NCBI GenBank assembly: GCA_011391125.1
Contig: JAABRE010000025.1
Location: forward strand, 1-59,114
Source of the DNA: Synechococcales cyanobacterium S06
Lineage (GTDB): Bacteria; Cyanobacteriota; Cyanobacteriia; Cyanobacteriales; JAABRE01
Reading direction: 5' to 3'
Length of the DNA: 59,114 nt
The notes beneath the pieces are model-generated. The model was not told the DNA's origin, ran no database searches, and saw only the letters and a list, made by a program, of their open reading frames with translations. The translations under genes and the position numbers were made by a program. Below, piece after piece: positions 50,495-59,114 of the stretch. The first letter of the stretch is position 1; every line of letters begins with the position of its first letter.

Positions 50495-52387
50495 CTAGGA
50501 TTCAGCAATGACAATTATTTGATCTTCATCGGTGAATTTAATTAAATTAGATTTAGGAGGATTAAGGGTAATACCATAATTTTTAGCCTTATTATTAACA
50601 TCAGCTTTAATACGATAACCAATCACTGATTCACCTTGTCGGTTTCCTGATTCAACTATAGTATAAAAGTTAACAGATTCACCAGTAATTATATAATTAG
50701 TAACTGGTTTTAAATAAATTTCCGCACCTTCGGGATCAAATAATTCTTGAAAAATCTGATTTAAAAGTTTATTTTCGGCAATTTGTGCCATGATTAAACT
50801 TATAATGCGCTCACTAATGACGAAATCATCTGGCTTTGCTACGGCTGCCAAATCTTGATTTTGAGCGTCTAACATTTCAGTAATAATTGCTTGATTGCCC
50901 TTATTTTTTTTGATTAAATGACGTAATTGTAACAAACTTACTAAAGTTTGAGCATCAGCTAATTCTGGTTCAACTTGATCAGAAGAAGTGATTAAAATTT
51001 GGTTATATTGGGCTAAATTTAAGCTTTCTAAAACGCTTTTTTCAGTAGGTTCTCCTTGAACATAATTAACTTTTTGCTTAACTAAATTTGGGCAATTTTC
51101 CTCTAAAAGTGTTTCTTCTTTGGATAAATTAGCAACCACCGTTACTCCCGAATTAGGACAAACATATTCTTCTAACATTTTAATCATGGAAGGAACTCTA
51201 ATATTCCAGCCTAAAATAAGAGTATTTTCTGGTTGAAATTCCTTGGTAATTTCACTAACAATTAAGTTTTCATTAATATCAGGAATTAGAGCTGAAACTG
51301 TACTAATATCATCATCTTCCGCTAACACAATCAACTTTTCACCACTTTGTAAAACCCTATTTTTAGGAGGATTTAGTTCAGGTTTACTCTCTTGATTGCT
51401 AATACCAATTACCGAAGATTCATGATAATAATTAAGTATTTCGCGATAGGTTTTACCCACTAAACTTGGTTCGGAAATTAGATAAATTTCATTACCACTA
51501 AAATCAAATAAATCCATATAAACAGTGGCCAAACCGCGATTGCGACAAGTTTGAACACTGATACGAGAAATAATATCATTTTTCAATAAAGTTTCTACTT
51601 GATTACCAGCAATTAATTTAATTATATCTAAACTTTTTTCTTCTTGAACTTCCGCAACAATATGATAAGATTTCTGGTCATTTCTCGGAATATTAGTAAT
51701 TGCTAATAAAGTTTTAATTAAATTAATATCCCCCGATTCTGACGGAGGATTAAGAATAATAATTGAACGAGAATTTTGAATATTAACTAATCCTAAATCC
51801 CCCAAATCGCTACAATTTCCAGTACGACAAACAATACGAGTACGATACTTGAATTTTAACCATTTATTAATTGTTTCCTCCATCTCGACTTTATCTTCAT
51901 TGCTAAGAATAACCATGGCCCGTTGAGGATGATTTGCATTAGCGATGATTAATTCTGATAAAAGTGTCGAAATTTGAAATGACCAACCTAAAATTATTAT
52001 GTGATCTTCTTCAATTACCCTCGATCGCCCCTTGCGTAATTCTTCTAACTTGCTCTCAATACCACTGGTTAATAAACCAATCAAGGTACTAATAATGAAA
52101 ATACCGCCAAAAGTAACAAATAACATAAATAGGCGAAAAATCCAACCAGTATCACCGCCAACAGTACCAGTATCCAGAGTACGCATTAAGGTACTCCACA
52201 CCGCTTCTGGTAAACTTAAAGGGGGATTATCCGGTGATTTAATTCCCGTAATGACGAGGAAAATGGCCGTGGTCAGGATAAACAAGGCCGAAACCAAGGC
52301 TAATCCAGCAACCAAGGAAATTGTCCCTTTAGCCATGAAATTATCAAAAGCATACTTAAGACGATCTGTCAAGGTAATTTTTTTCAT
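50495..52387 (-). CDS. CASTOR/POLLUX-like ion channel protein
   Basis: The 630-residue protein has two to three membrane helices at the N-terminus (about 20-45 and 84-110), a pore region LPEAVWSTLMRTLDTGTVGG, and two cytoplasmic TrkA-N/RCK-like halves (IIILGWSFQISTLLSELI; LILGWNIRVPSMIKMLEEY). This matches the CASTOR/POLLUX family of cation channels. Ion selectivity is not clear. Confidence 0.87.
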   Translation of the reverse strand: MKKITLTDRLKYAFDNFMAKGTISLVAGLALVSALFILTTAIFLVITGIKSPDNPPLSLPEAVWSTLMRTLDTGTVGGDTGWIFRLFMLFVTFGGIFIISTLIGLLTSGIESKLEELRKGRSRVIEEDHIIILGWSFQISTLLSELIIANANHPQRAMVILSNEDKVEMEETINKWLKFKYRTRIVCRTGNCSDLGDLGLVNIQNSRSIIILNPPSESGDINLIKTLLAITNIPRNDQKSYHIVAEVQEEKSLDIIKLIAGNQVETLLKNDIISRISVQTCRNRGLATVYMDLFDFSGNEIYLISEPSLVGKTYREILNYYHESSVIGISNQESKPELNPPKNRVLQSGEKLIVLAEDDDISTVSALIPDINENLIVSEITKEFQPENTLILGWNIRVPSMIKMLEEYVCPNSGVTVVANLSKEETLLEENCPNLVKQKVNYVQGEPTEKSVLESLNLAQYNQILITSSDQVEPELADAQTLVSLLQLRHLIKKNKGNQAIITEMLDAQNQDLAAVAKPDDFVISERIISLIMAQIAENKLLNQIFQELFDPEGAEIYLKPVTNYIITGESVNFYTIVESGNRQGESVIGYRIKADVNNKAKNYGITLNPPKSNLIKFTDEDQIIVIAES

Positions 52388-52659
52388 GTTTTAATCCAGA
52401 TATTTAGTGAAGCTTTCAGAATTTCTATCATATAATAGGCGGGGTGTGCTAAAAAGAAATATCCTGATCAAGATTCACTGTATGGCATCATCACAGAATA
52501 ATGATAAAATAAGACCGATTATTTTAAAAGGCCCATAGGTTTCGCCAATCGCAAAAAACCGTTTAATTTAAGGAACTTTTATCCTTGGGATAAAATCAAG
52601 TAAATTAAGTCATAATAAACAGCAGACTAAAGTTCATATTTATTTTTTGGTGTGATTCA

Positions 52660-55074
52660 GTGAGCAAATATCTTAAAACATACTGTTTATCTTCTCTAGT
52701 GTTAACCCTTGTAACAGCAATCAATCCGGTGCTGGCTAATACGATTATTAGTAATCAAAACGAGTTAGAAAAATCTCAGGTTTCTGATCTTGAATTTAAG
52801 GAAAAAAATTCGGATTTGTCCTCTAATTATTCCTTAAATAAAACTCAGGAAATCCTCGAAAAAGACGCAGAACAAGCGCAAATTTCTGAGTCAGAATTAA
52901 GGGAAAATGCGTCGGATATTTCCTTAAATTTAGAGAATAAAACTCAGGAAATCCTCGAAAAAGACGCAGAACAATCTCAAATTTCTGAGTCAGAATTAAG
53001 GGAAAATGCGTCGGATATTTCCTTAAATTTAGAGAATAAAACTCAGGAAATCCTCGAAAAAACAACAGAACAATTGCCAATTTCTGAGTCAGAATTAAAG
53101 GAAAATGCTTCCAATAATTCCTTAAATTTAGAGAATAAAACTCAGGAAATCCTCGAAAAAACAACAGAAAATATTCCAGAAACTACCTTAGATTCCTCTT
53201 CCTTATTATTAGTTCAAGAACAACCCAGCGAAACAAATTCCACTCCCAATCCAGAACAACCCAGCGAAACAAATTCGCCGCCAACTTCCACCACACCCGA
53301 ACCTAGAGTATTGGTTGCGGAAGTATTAATCACTGGCGTAGAAAACGAATTAAAAGATTTAGTATATAAAGAAATTACGACCAAACCAGGAAGAACTACC
53401 ACCCGAACTTTATTACAAGAAGATGTTAATTCAATTTATGCCACTGGGTTTTTTAGTAATGTTAAAGTAACTCCAGAAGATACCCCATTGGGAGTCAGAA
53501 TTACCTTTGCTGTCGTCGCTAATCCCGTGTTAAAACAAGTAGTTGTGGAAACAGTTCCCGAAGGAGATAAAAAGCAAGTTTTACCTCCAGAAGTGATAGA
53601 AAATATCTTTAGTAAGAACTACGGCCAGATTTTAAATCTTCAAGAATTACAGGAAGATATTAAGGTTTTAAATACTTGGTATAAAGATAATGGTTATGAT
53701 TTAGCCCAAGTAGTTGGCGTACCTCAATTATCAGAAGATGGAATAGTCACCCTCATCGTAGCTGAAGGACTTATTGAAAATATTAAAGTGCGTTATTTCG
53801 ATGAAGAAAATGCCGAAACTACCAAAATAAAAACCAGAGAATTTATTATTACAAGGGAAGTAGAATTAAAAGCAGGAGATATTTTTAATCGCAATACCGC
53901 CCAAAAAGACCTTCAGAGAGTCTTTGGTTTAGGACTTTTTAAAGATGTTAAATTATCTTTTAGTCCGGGTGAAGATCCTAGCAAAGTAGTAGTTAACGTT
54001 GATGTAGTAGAAGGTCAAACTGGCTCCATCGCAGCTGGAGCTGGTATTAGTTCCGCCAACGGTTTATTCGGTACTGTTAGTTATCAACAACAGAATTTTG
54101 GGGGTAATAATCAAACGATCGCCACCGAATTACAAATAGATAATCGCACCTTCTTATTTGACTTAAGTTTTACGGATCCTTGGATTGGGGGTGATCCTTA
54201 CCGAACTTCCTACACCGTTAATGCTTTTAGACGACGTTCCGTGTCCCTGATTTTTGATGGTGGTGATCCAGAAGTCAACTTGCCCAATGGCGATAGTCCT
54301 CGTATTGTCAGAACAGGCGGAGGAGTCAACTTTTCCCGTCCCATCGCCGAAAACGTCTTTAGTCCCCCCAAATGGCGTTTAGCGACCGGTTTTCAATATC
54401 AACACGTGGAAGCAACGGATGATGAAGGCGACATCAGCCCTCAAGATGAATTGGGCAATAACATAGCTTTTAGTGACAGTGGTCAAGATGACCTCTTTAC
54501 CTTACAGTTTACCGCTTCCCAAGATCGTAGAAATAATACCCAAACTCCGACAGCAGGTTCCATTGTTCGTTTAGGAATAGACCAAACAATTCCTCTTGGT
54601 TCAGGAAACATCCTGTTCAGTCGTCTGAGGGCCAGTTACAACTATTACATTCCCATAAGTTTAATCAATTTTAGCGACGGACCGCAAACCATTGCCCTGA
54701 GTGTACAAGGAGGAACAGTCATCGGTGATTTGCCACCTTATGAAGCATTTTCCATCGGTGGTATGAACTCCGTTCGCGGTTATGACGAGGGAGAAGTCGG
54801 CAGTGGTCGAAGTTATGCTCAAGCTACCGCAGAATACCGTTTCCCTATCTTTTCCATCGTTGGCGGTGTGTTATTCCTCGATTATGGTACGGATTTAGGT
54901 ACTGGTAGTTCCGTTCCAGGAGACCCAGCTGGAGTTAGGGGTAAACCAGGTAGTGGCTTCGGTTATGGTATTGGTGTTCGTGTCAAATCACCCATTGGCC
55001 CGATCCGCGTCGATTGGGGTTTCAATGATCAAGGAGATAATCGCATTCAATTTGGTGTCGGCGAAAGGTTTTAA
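52660..55074 (+). CDS. Omp85 outer-membrane assembly protein (BamA/Toc75 type)
   Basis: This protein inserts beta-barrels in the outer membrane. The 804 residues consist of a signal peptide (1-27), an acidic tandem-repeat region (about 61-170), a Pro/Ser linker, POTRA domains (about 220-450: VLITGVENELKDLVYKEI; KQVVVETVPEGDK; LIENIKVRYFDEEN) and a barrel (470-804) with SIGGMNSVRGYDEGEVG and an end in GERF, a C-terminal Phe. The start is GTG. The lpxC cluster follows. Confidence 0.93.
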   Translation: MSKYLKTYCLSSLVLTLVTAINPVLANTIISNQNELEKSQVSDLEFKEKNSDLSSNYSLNKTQEILEKDAEQAQISESELRENASDISLNLENKTQEILEKDAEQSQISESELRENASDISLNLENKTQEILEKTTEQLPISESELKENASNNSLNLENKTQEILEKTTENIPETTLDSSSLLLVQEQPSETNSTPNPEQPSETNSPPTSTTPEPRVLVAEVLITGVENELKDLVYKEITTKPGRTTTRTLLQEDVNSIYATGFFSNVKVTPEDTPLGVRITFAVVANPVLKQVVVETVPEGDKKQVLPPEVIENIFSKNYGQILNLQELQEDIKVLNTWYKDNGYDLAQVVGVPQLSEDGIVTLIVAEGLIENIKVRYFDEENAETTKIKTREFIITREVELKAGDIFNRNTAQKDLQRVFGLGLFKDVKLSFSPGEDPSKVVVNVDVVEGQTGSIAAGAGISSANGLFGTVSYQQQNFGGNNQTIATELQIDNRTFLFDLSFTDPWIGGDPYRTSYTVNAFRRRSVSLIFDGGDPEVNLPNGDSPRIVRTGGGVNFSRPIAENVFSPPKWRLATGFQYQHVEATDDEGDISPQDELGNNIAFSDSGQDDLFTLQFTASQDRRNNTQTPTAGSIVRLGIDQTIPLGSGNILFSRLRASYNYYIPISLINFSDGPQTIALSVQGGTVIGDLPPYEAFSIGGMNSVRGYDEGEVGSGRSYAQATAEYRFPIFSIVGGVLFLDYGTDLGTGSSVPGDPAGVRGKPGSGFGYGIGVRVKSPIGPIRVDWGFNDQGDNRIQFGVGERF
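52840..53165 (+). repeat. 99-base in-frame tandem repeat in the Omp85 gene
   Basis: The sequence AAAACTCAGGAAATCCTCGA recurs at 52840, 52939, 53038 and 53137, an exact 99-base period. Each unit encodes 33 residues with KTQEILEK, ISESELREN and SLNLEN. The first two full units are nearly identical, which shows recent duplication. The region is outside the POTRA and barrel domains. Confidence 0.95.
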
Positions 55075-55083
55075 TTAATAATT

Positions 55084-55104
55084 GACCCTTAATCAGGGTT
55101 TTTT
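55084..55104 (+). terminator. terminator after Omp85
   Basis: ACCCT and AGGGT enclose a five-base loop and are followed by a run of six T. It lies about ten bases after the stop. Transcription of lpxC may partly depend on read-through or on its own promoter. Confidence 0.7.
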
Positions 55105-55111
55105 GTTGCTG

Positions 55112-55139
55112 GTAGGAGCGAACAGCCGTTCGCCCTTAC
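55112..55139. repeat. GCGAACGGCCGTTCGC-type hairpin repeat
   Basis: GTAGGAGCGAAC and GTTCGCCCTTAC are near-complementary arms around AGCC. This palindrome is of a common dispersed type in cyanobacteria. A short GTTAACT heptamer repeat follows up to 55154. Confidence 0.6.
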
Positions 55140-55182
55140 TGTTAACTGTTAACTGAAATGACCTCCTACCTATCAATTATTT

Positions 55183-56028
55183 ATGAATAATGAACAACAG
55201 ATAACGATCGCTCAAAGTGTTACAGTAACAGGGATTGGCCTACATACAGGAACAGAAACTACGGTGAAACTTTGGCCTGCTCCTCCGGGGAAAGGCCGTT
55301 ATTTTGTGCGGGTTGACTTGGAAGATCGCCCCATCATTCCCGCTTCCGTCAAAAAAGTTTCTCAAACTACTCTCTCCACCGAATTGGAACAAGGAGAAGC
55401 CAAAGTTAGAACCGTGGAACATCTGTTAGCCGCTTTGGTTGGTTTAGAAGTCGATAATGTGGCGATCGAAATTGACGGTCCAGAAATTCCCCTTTTAGAT
55501 GGTTCGGCCCAAAATTGGGTAGAGGCGATTTTAGCGGGAGGTTTAAGGCATGAGGCGATTTCACACCAAAAGCTCAAAAGAGAGGTCAATACACCCATTT
55601 TTGTGCAGGATGGAGACGCATTTGTGGCCGCATTCCCATCCTCTGAATTGCGTTTTACCTACGGCATAGATTTTGATTATGAGGCGATCGGCAATCAGTG
55701 GTATAGCTGGAATCCCATGACCGAAAGTTTTGTTGAGGCGATCGCCCCGGCGCGAACATTTGGTTTAGCAGAACAGATCGAAACGTTGCGTCAAGCTGGT
55801 TTAATAAAAGGTGGTAGTTTAGAAAATGCCCTAGTTTGTAGTCACTCAGGTTGGTTGAATCCTCCCTTGAGATTTGACAATGAGCCAGTGCGTCATAAAC
55901 TGTTAGACTTATTGGGTGATTTGAGTTTATTGGGAACAATTCCGGTAGCTCATTTTGTGGCCTATAAAGCTAGTCATAAACTGCATATTCAATTAGCAAA
56001 CTTATTAAATTCACTTAAAAAATCATGA
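55183..56028 (+). CDS. lpxC: UDP-3-O-acyl-N-acetylglucosamine deacetylase
   Basis: LpxC performs the committed step of lipid A synthesis. The 281-residue protein has [19 protein letters not shown] at the N-terminus, [12 protein letters not shown] with a zinc His, [10 protein letters not shown], and [11 protein letters not shown] with the other metal ligands. It overlaps fabZ by four bases (ATGA), so the two are coupled. Confidence 0.96.
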   Translation: MNNEQQITIAQSVTVTGIGLHTGTETTVKLWPAPPGKGRYFVRVDLEDRPIIPASVKKVSQTTLSTELEQGEAKVRTVEHLLAALVGLEVDNVAIEIDGPEIPLLDGSAQNWVEAILAGGLRHEAISHQKLKREVNTPIFVQDGDAFVAAFPSSELRFTYGIDFDYEAIGNQWYSWNPMTESFVEAIAPARTFGLAEQIETLRQAGLIKGGSLENALVCSHSGWLNPPLRFDNEPVRHKLLDLLGDLSLLGTIPVAHFVAYKASHKLHIQLANLLNSLKKS

Positions 56029-56531
56029 CTATCCTAACAGAAATTCATCTTATGCAAGAGACTAATTTAACTGAGGAAACCCCAATAAAAACCACCTTTA
56101 ATATTAAGGAAATTCATAAATTATTGCCTCACCGTTATCCTTTTGCCATGGTTGATCGCATTATCGATTATGTACCGGGAAAAAAAGCAGTTGGTCTCAA
56201 AAATATTACCTTTAATGAACCACAATTTCAGGGACATATTCCCAAAATGCCCATTATGCCAGGGGTTTTGATTGTGGAAGCAATGGCTCAAGTGGGAGGT
56301 GTAGTTTTAGTGCAAATGCAGGGAATGCAAGACAGTTTCTTTGCCTTTGCTGGAATAGACAAGCTGCGTTTTAGAAGACCAGTTGTTCCGGGAGATCAGT
56401 TAATTATGACTGTGGAATTATTATCATTTAAAATGAATAGAATCGCCAAAATGCACGGTAAATGTACAGTGGATGGTCAATTAGCAGTGGAAGGAGACAT
56501 GATGTTTTCTCTTTTTGAAAACAACGACTAA
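56025..56531 (+). CDS. fabZ: 3-hydroxyacyl-ACP dehydratase
   Basis: FabZ dehydrates 3-hydroxyacyl-ACP in fatty acid synthesis and competes with lipid A synthesis for substrate. The 168-residue protein has [14 protein letters not shown] with catalytic His and [17 protein letters not shown] with catalytic Glu. The ATGA overlap with lpxC supports the start, although a second ATG 27 bases further in is possible. A heptamer array begins at its stop codon. Confidence 0.95.
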   Translation: MTILTEIHLMQETNLTEETPIKTTFNIKEIHKLLPHRYPFAMVDRIIDYVPGKKAVGLKNITFNEPQFQGHIPKMPIMPGVLIVEAMAQVGGVVLVQMQGMQDSFFAFAGIDKLRFRRPVVPGDQLIMTVELLSFKMNRIAKMHGKCTVDGQLAVEGDMMFSLFENND

Positions 56532-56562
56532 TTGATAGTTGATAGTTGATAGTTGATAGTTA
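56531..56562. repeat. STRR array, heptamer TTGATAG, after fabZ
   Basis: Four TTGATAG units start directly after the fabZ stop codon and lie between fabZ and lpxA. Confidence 0.85.
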
Positions 56563-56623
56563 GTAATCAATTGTTAATTATCAATTACTTATTTTTTACT
56601 TATTATTAATTGGAGAACTATTT

Positions 56624-57439
56624 TTGAGTACATTAATTCATCCTACTGCGATAATTCATCCCAAAGCAGAATTACATTCCACCGTAAAAGTTGGCCCTTT
56701 TTGTGTGATTGAAAATCAGGTTAAAATCGGAGCAAATACGGAAATTTTAGCCCATGTAACCATTTCTGGACCAACAGAAATAGGCGAAAATAATCGCATT
56801 TTCCCCGGAGCAGTAATCGGTTTAGAACCCCAAGATTTAAAATATAAAGGAGCAGCTTCGGGTTTGAAAATTGGTAATCATAATACCATTCGCGAATGTG
56901 TTACGATTAATCGCGCGACATCCGAGGGAGAAAACACCGAAATTGGCGATCAGAATTTATTAATGGCCTATACCCATGTCGCACATAATTGTATTATTGA
57001 AAATGGCGTAATTATTGCTAATAATGTCGCCTTAGCTGGTCATGTGAAAATAGAATCAAGAGCCGTAATTGGTGGTGTTTTAGGAGTACATCAATTTGTC
57101 CAGATTGGCAAAATGGCCATGTTAGGAGGAATGAGTAGAATTGATCGAGATGTCCCTCCTTTTATGTTAGTGGAAGGTAATCCTTCTCAAGTGCGATCGC
57201 TCAATTTAGTCGGTTTAAAAAGAGCAGGTTTAACTACAGAAGAAATTAGATTATTAAAAAATGCTTTTCATACGCTTTATCACGATGAAATTCCCTTTAC
57301 AAAAGCCGTAGAACAACTTAAATTATTATTAGATAATCCCTATATTTTCCATTTATATAACTTCCTGTTTGAATCAATTACAAATACTCAAAGAAGGGGA
57401 GTAATTCCGGGGAAAACTTTATCAAAAGGAGTCCTCTAA
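56624..57439 (+). CDS. lpxA: UDP-N-acetylglucosamine acyltransferase
   Basis: LpxA starts lipid A synthesis by acylating UDP-GlcNAc. The 271-residue protein is a left-handed beta-helix with hexapeptide repeats (IIHPKAELHSTVKVGPFCVI; NNTIRECVTINRATSEG equivalent near 95), the catalytic His in AYTHVAHNCIIE, and a helical C-terminus. The start is TTG with GGAGAAC upstream. It ends one base before lpxB. Confidence 0.96.
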   Translation: MSTLIHPTAIIHPKAELHSTVKVGPFCVIENQVKIGANTEILAHVTISGPTEIGENNRIFPGAVIGLEPQDLKYKGAASGLKIGNHNTIRECVTINRATSEGENTEIGDQNLLMAYTHVAHNCIIENGVIIANNVALAGHVKIESRAVIGGVLGVHQFVQIGKMAMLGGMSRIDRDVPPFMLVEGNPSQVRSLNLVGLKRAGLTTEEIRLLKNAFHTLYHDEIPFTKAVEQLKLLLDNPYIFHLYNFLFESITNTQRRGVIPGKTLSKGVL

Positions 57440-58597
57440 ATGCGGATATTTATTAGCACTGGTGAAGTTTCCGGCGATCTGCAAGCTGCCCTATTAATTA
57501 CCGCATTAAAAAAGCAGGCTGAACTAAGGGGAATTGACTTAGACATGGTTGGTTTGGGGGGCGATCGCATGAAAAAGGCAGGAGCTACCATTTTAGCAGA
57601 TACCACAACCATTGGTTCAGTGGGATTATGGGAGTCAATTCCCTTTATCTTACCGACGATAAAAATACAGAAAATAGCGAAAAAATACCTGAAAGAAAAT
57701 CAGGTAGATTTAATTATTTTGATCGATTATTCTGGACCGAATCTTGGTATAGGAACTTACCTAAAAAAAGAGCTTCCTAACTTACCAATAATCTATTATA
57801 TTGCTCCGCAAAATTGGGTTTGGACACCCACAGAAAGCACAACCAAACAAGTAGTTAAAATCAGTGACAAAATCCTCGCCATATTTGAAGAAGAAGCCCG
57901 TTATTTTACGGAAAAAGGAGCAAATGTCACTTGGGTTGGTCATCCCTTATTAGACAGAATGAAAAATGCGGCCAATAAACAAGAAGCAAGGCAAAAATTA
58001 GGGATTAAACCAGAGGAAAAAATCGTGACAATTTTACCCGCATCCCGACAACAAGAGATCAAATATCTGTTACCAATCATGTTAGAAACTGCCCAAAAAA
58101 TACAGCAGCAAATACCAGATATTCGGTTTTATATTCCCCTTTCCTTACCCATTTATCGCAGTGCAATTAACGAACAACTTAAACAATATAATATCCCAGC
58201 AATTATAATCGAAAATGCTCCCTTAGAGGCGATCGCAGCTGCGGATTTATGTCTCACCAAATCGGGAACAGTTAACCTCGAAATCGCTTTATTAAAAGTA
58301 CCACAAATAGTAATTTATAAAGTAACACCATTTACCATATTTATTGCGAGAAAAATATTCAATTTTAAAATACCATTTATGTCACCCGTAAACTTAGTAA
58401 TGAAACAAGAAATTGTACCTGAATTTTTACAAGAAAACGCCACAGTTGAAAACATTTCTCAAAAAGCACTTGAGCTATTAACTAATAATAAAAAACGGCA
58501 AAAAATCGAAGCAAACTATCAAGAAATGCGGCAAAAATTAGGACAAGAAAACGTAAGCGATCGCACCGCCAACGAAATCTTAAACTATATTAATTAG
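57440..58597 (+). CDS. lpxB: lipid A disaccharide synthase
   Basis: LpxB joins two acylated sugars to form the lipid A disaccharide. The 385-residue protein has RIFISTGEVSGDLQAALL, VDLIILIDYSGPNLGI, YIAPQNWVWTPT and KSGTVNLEIALLKVPQIVIYK, the family hallmarks. It directly follows lpxA and is the last gene of the cluster. lpxD and the later genes are not in the window. Confidence 0.96.
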   Translation: MRIFISTGEVSGDLQAALLITALKKQAELRGIDLDMVGLGGDRMKKAGATILADTTTIGSVGLWESIPFILPTIKIQKIAKKYLKENQVDLIILIDYSGPNLGIGTYLKKELPNLPIIYYIAPQNWVWTPTESTTKQVVKISDKILAIFEEEARYFTEKGANVTWVGHPLLDRMKNAANKQEARQKLGIKPEEKIVTILPASRQQEIKYLLPIMLETAQKIQQQIPDIRFYIPLSLPIYRSAINEQLKQYNIPAIIIENAPLEAIAAADLCLTKSGTVNLEIALLKVPQIVIYKVTPFTIFIARKIFNFKIPFMSPVNLVMKQEIVPEFLQENATVENISQKALELLTNNKKRQKIEANYQEMRQKLGQENVSDRTANEILNYIN

Positions 58598-58983
58598 TTT
58601 GAGCCTCTCCCAGGGCTAAAGCTCGTAGGAGAGACTCAAAAAGATTTTTAGAAAAAATTAGGGAAATTTTTAAAAATTTCCCCGTTTTTTTCTTAATTTG
58701 CCAGTGATGAATAAAAGTGTCATTTTGTCAAGCAAAAAGAAATCCGATTTCTGGACAAAGCGATCGCCCCGTTATAACTTGTTCGATTCTGCAATCAATA
58801 AACAAAGACAATCGTTGTCTACAGAATCAATATAAAGGTAAATTACCAAGCAAATTAGCTAATTAGGGCTTGCTGAAAGATAGTCAAAAGCCTTACTAAT
58901 CAAAGAGTTACGGTTCAAAAATTTTTCAAAAAATGCTAGGATTGGCCCTTAAAATAGAAAAAAACCTTACATTCAAATCAAAA
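58598..58983. other. region between lpxB and the right-edge IS transposase
   Basis: About 386 bases hold a terminator for lpxB (58661-58691), a GGGCTAAAGCTCGTAGGAGAG hairpin before it, a HIP1-related GCGATCGCC, and the left end of the IS from about 58866. No gene is seen in the first 270 bases. Confidence 0.55.
58661..58691 (+). terminator. rho-independent terminator after lpxB
   Basis: GGGAAATTTTT and AAAAATTTCCC form a perfect 11-base palindrome and are followed by CG and a run of seven T. It ends the lipid A gene cluster. Confidence 0.88.
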
Positions 58984-59114
58984 TGGTTTATAAAAAAAAT
59001 AAACAATGTGTAGTGGAAGGAGAGGAATTAGGTTTCAAAATTGAAGCCAACCTTTCAGCTGACAATGATTGGGTAAAAATGGCCAAATTAGTACCTTGGT
59101 CAGAATTTGAAGCT
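58866..59114 (+). mobile_element. left part of a second insertion sequence
   Basis: The likely left terminus is near GGGCTTGCTGAAAGATAG, about 118 bases before the transposase start. The right end is outside the window, so the exact boundary and target duplication cannot be tested. Confidence 0.5.
58984..59114 (+). CDS. transposase N-terminus, IS1182-like, partial
   Basis: The first 43 residues are visible. They begin MVYKKNKQCVVEGEELGFKI and contain DWVKMAKLVPWSEFEA. The pattern of a short basic start, then a Trp-Val-Lys-Leu-Ala segment and a Pro-Trp motif, is found in transposases of the IS1182/IS5-related group (DUF772 N-terminus). The rest lies to the right of the window. Confidence 0.6.

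Noticed and set aside
52823-53164. Antisense open frame of 113 residues opposite the Omp85 repeat region
   Set aside because: It mirrors the 99-base tandem repeat and has no independent support.

Overview
The window is chromosomal DNA of an AT-rich cyanobacterium. The evidence is the ferredoxin-thioredoxin reductase catalytic subunit (FtrC), a CpcT/CpeT-type bilin lyase, Thf1/Psb29, Ycf20- and Ycf29-like proteins, a solanesyl diphosphate synthase, a bidirectional Hox hydrogenase, an aspartate kinase with four ACT domains, and many copies of the HIP1 octamer GCGATCGC. Tandem heptanucleotide repeats (STRR type) and small dispersed hairpin repeats are abundant. A unicellular chroococcalean lineage is plausible, but the genus cannot be fixed from this sequence alone.

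Layout. 1-450 is the 3' part of an IS5-type insertion sequence that has cut off the 5' end of an unknown gene (452-886). 1776-9221 holds comF, ftrC, a DUF309 gene, an LptA/OstA-like gene, a 960-residue fusion of a PlsY-like membrane domain with a PEP-synthase-like dikinase, an ArnT-like glycosyltransferase and an FMN-binding protein. 9342-23641 is mixed housekeeping and conserved hypothetical genes (cysE, Uma2, DUF427, PHP, a Ycf29-like regulator, FkbM, lysC, EI24, a Nudix-like protein, Ycf20, glycerate kinase, GNAT, LapA). 23675-26188 is a sulfur module: persulfide dioxygenase, rhodanese, TSUP exporter. 26211-37294 holds a CbxX-type AAA protein, aroQ, cinA, thf1, a cpcT-like gene, a GIY-YIG nuclease, murI, a GTPase and sds, with several small proteins. 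37374-43461 (minus strand) is a toxin-antitoxin pair and the cluster hoxU-hoxY-(CBS-CP12)-hoxH-hoxW-hypA-hypB. 43843-49607 holds a one-polypeptide restriction-modification enzyme, an LRAT/PspA-like fusion, an ABC permease and a small conserved protein. 49689-58597 is purC, a CASTOR/POLLUX-like channel protein, Omp85 and lpxC-fabZ-lpxA-lpxB. The window ends in the start of a second insertion sequence.

How the genes work together. Omp85 with LpxC, FabZ, LpxA and LpxB, plus the LptA-like protein, form an outer-membrane and lipid A assembly set. The Hox cluster has the large and small hydrogenase subunits, one diaphorase subunit and the maturation factors, but hoxE and hoxF are absent here. Between hoxY and hoxH lies a protein with two CBS domains and a CP12-like tail, which suggests adenylate and redox control near the hydrogenase. 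The sulfur module would oxidise glutathione persulfide, move sulfane sulfur and export sulfite or a related anion.

The most notable items are the CBS-CP12 gene in the hox cluster, the PlsY-like/dikinase fusion, the LRAT/PspA-like fusion, and three repeat classes that shape genes: heptamer arrays supplying stop codons or replacing leader sequence, a small inverted-repeat element with TATAGCA ends, and two dispersed repeats carried in frame inside the restriction enzyme. No tRNA, rRNA or CRISPR array was recognised.
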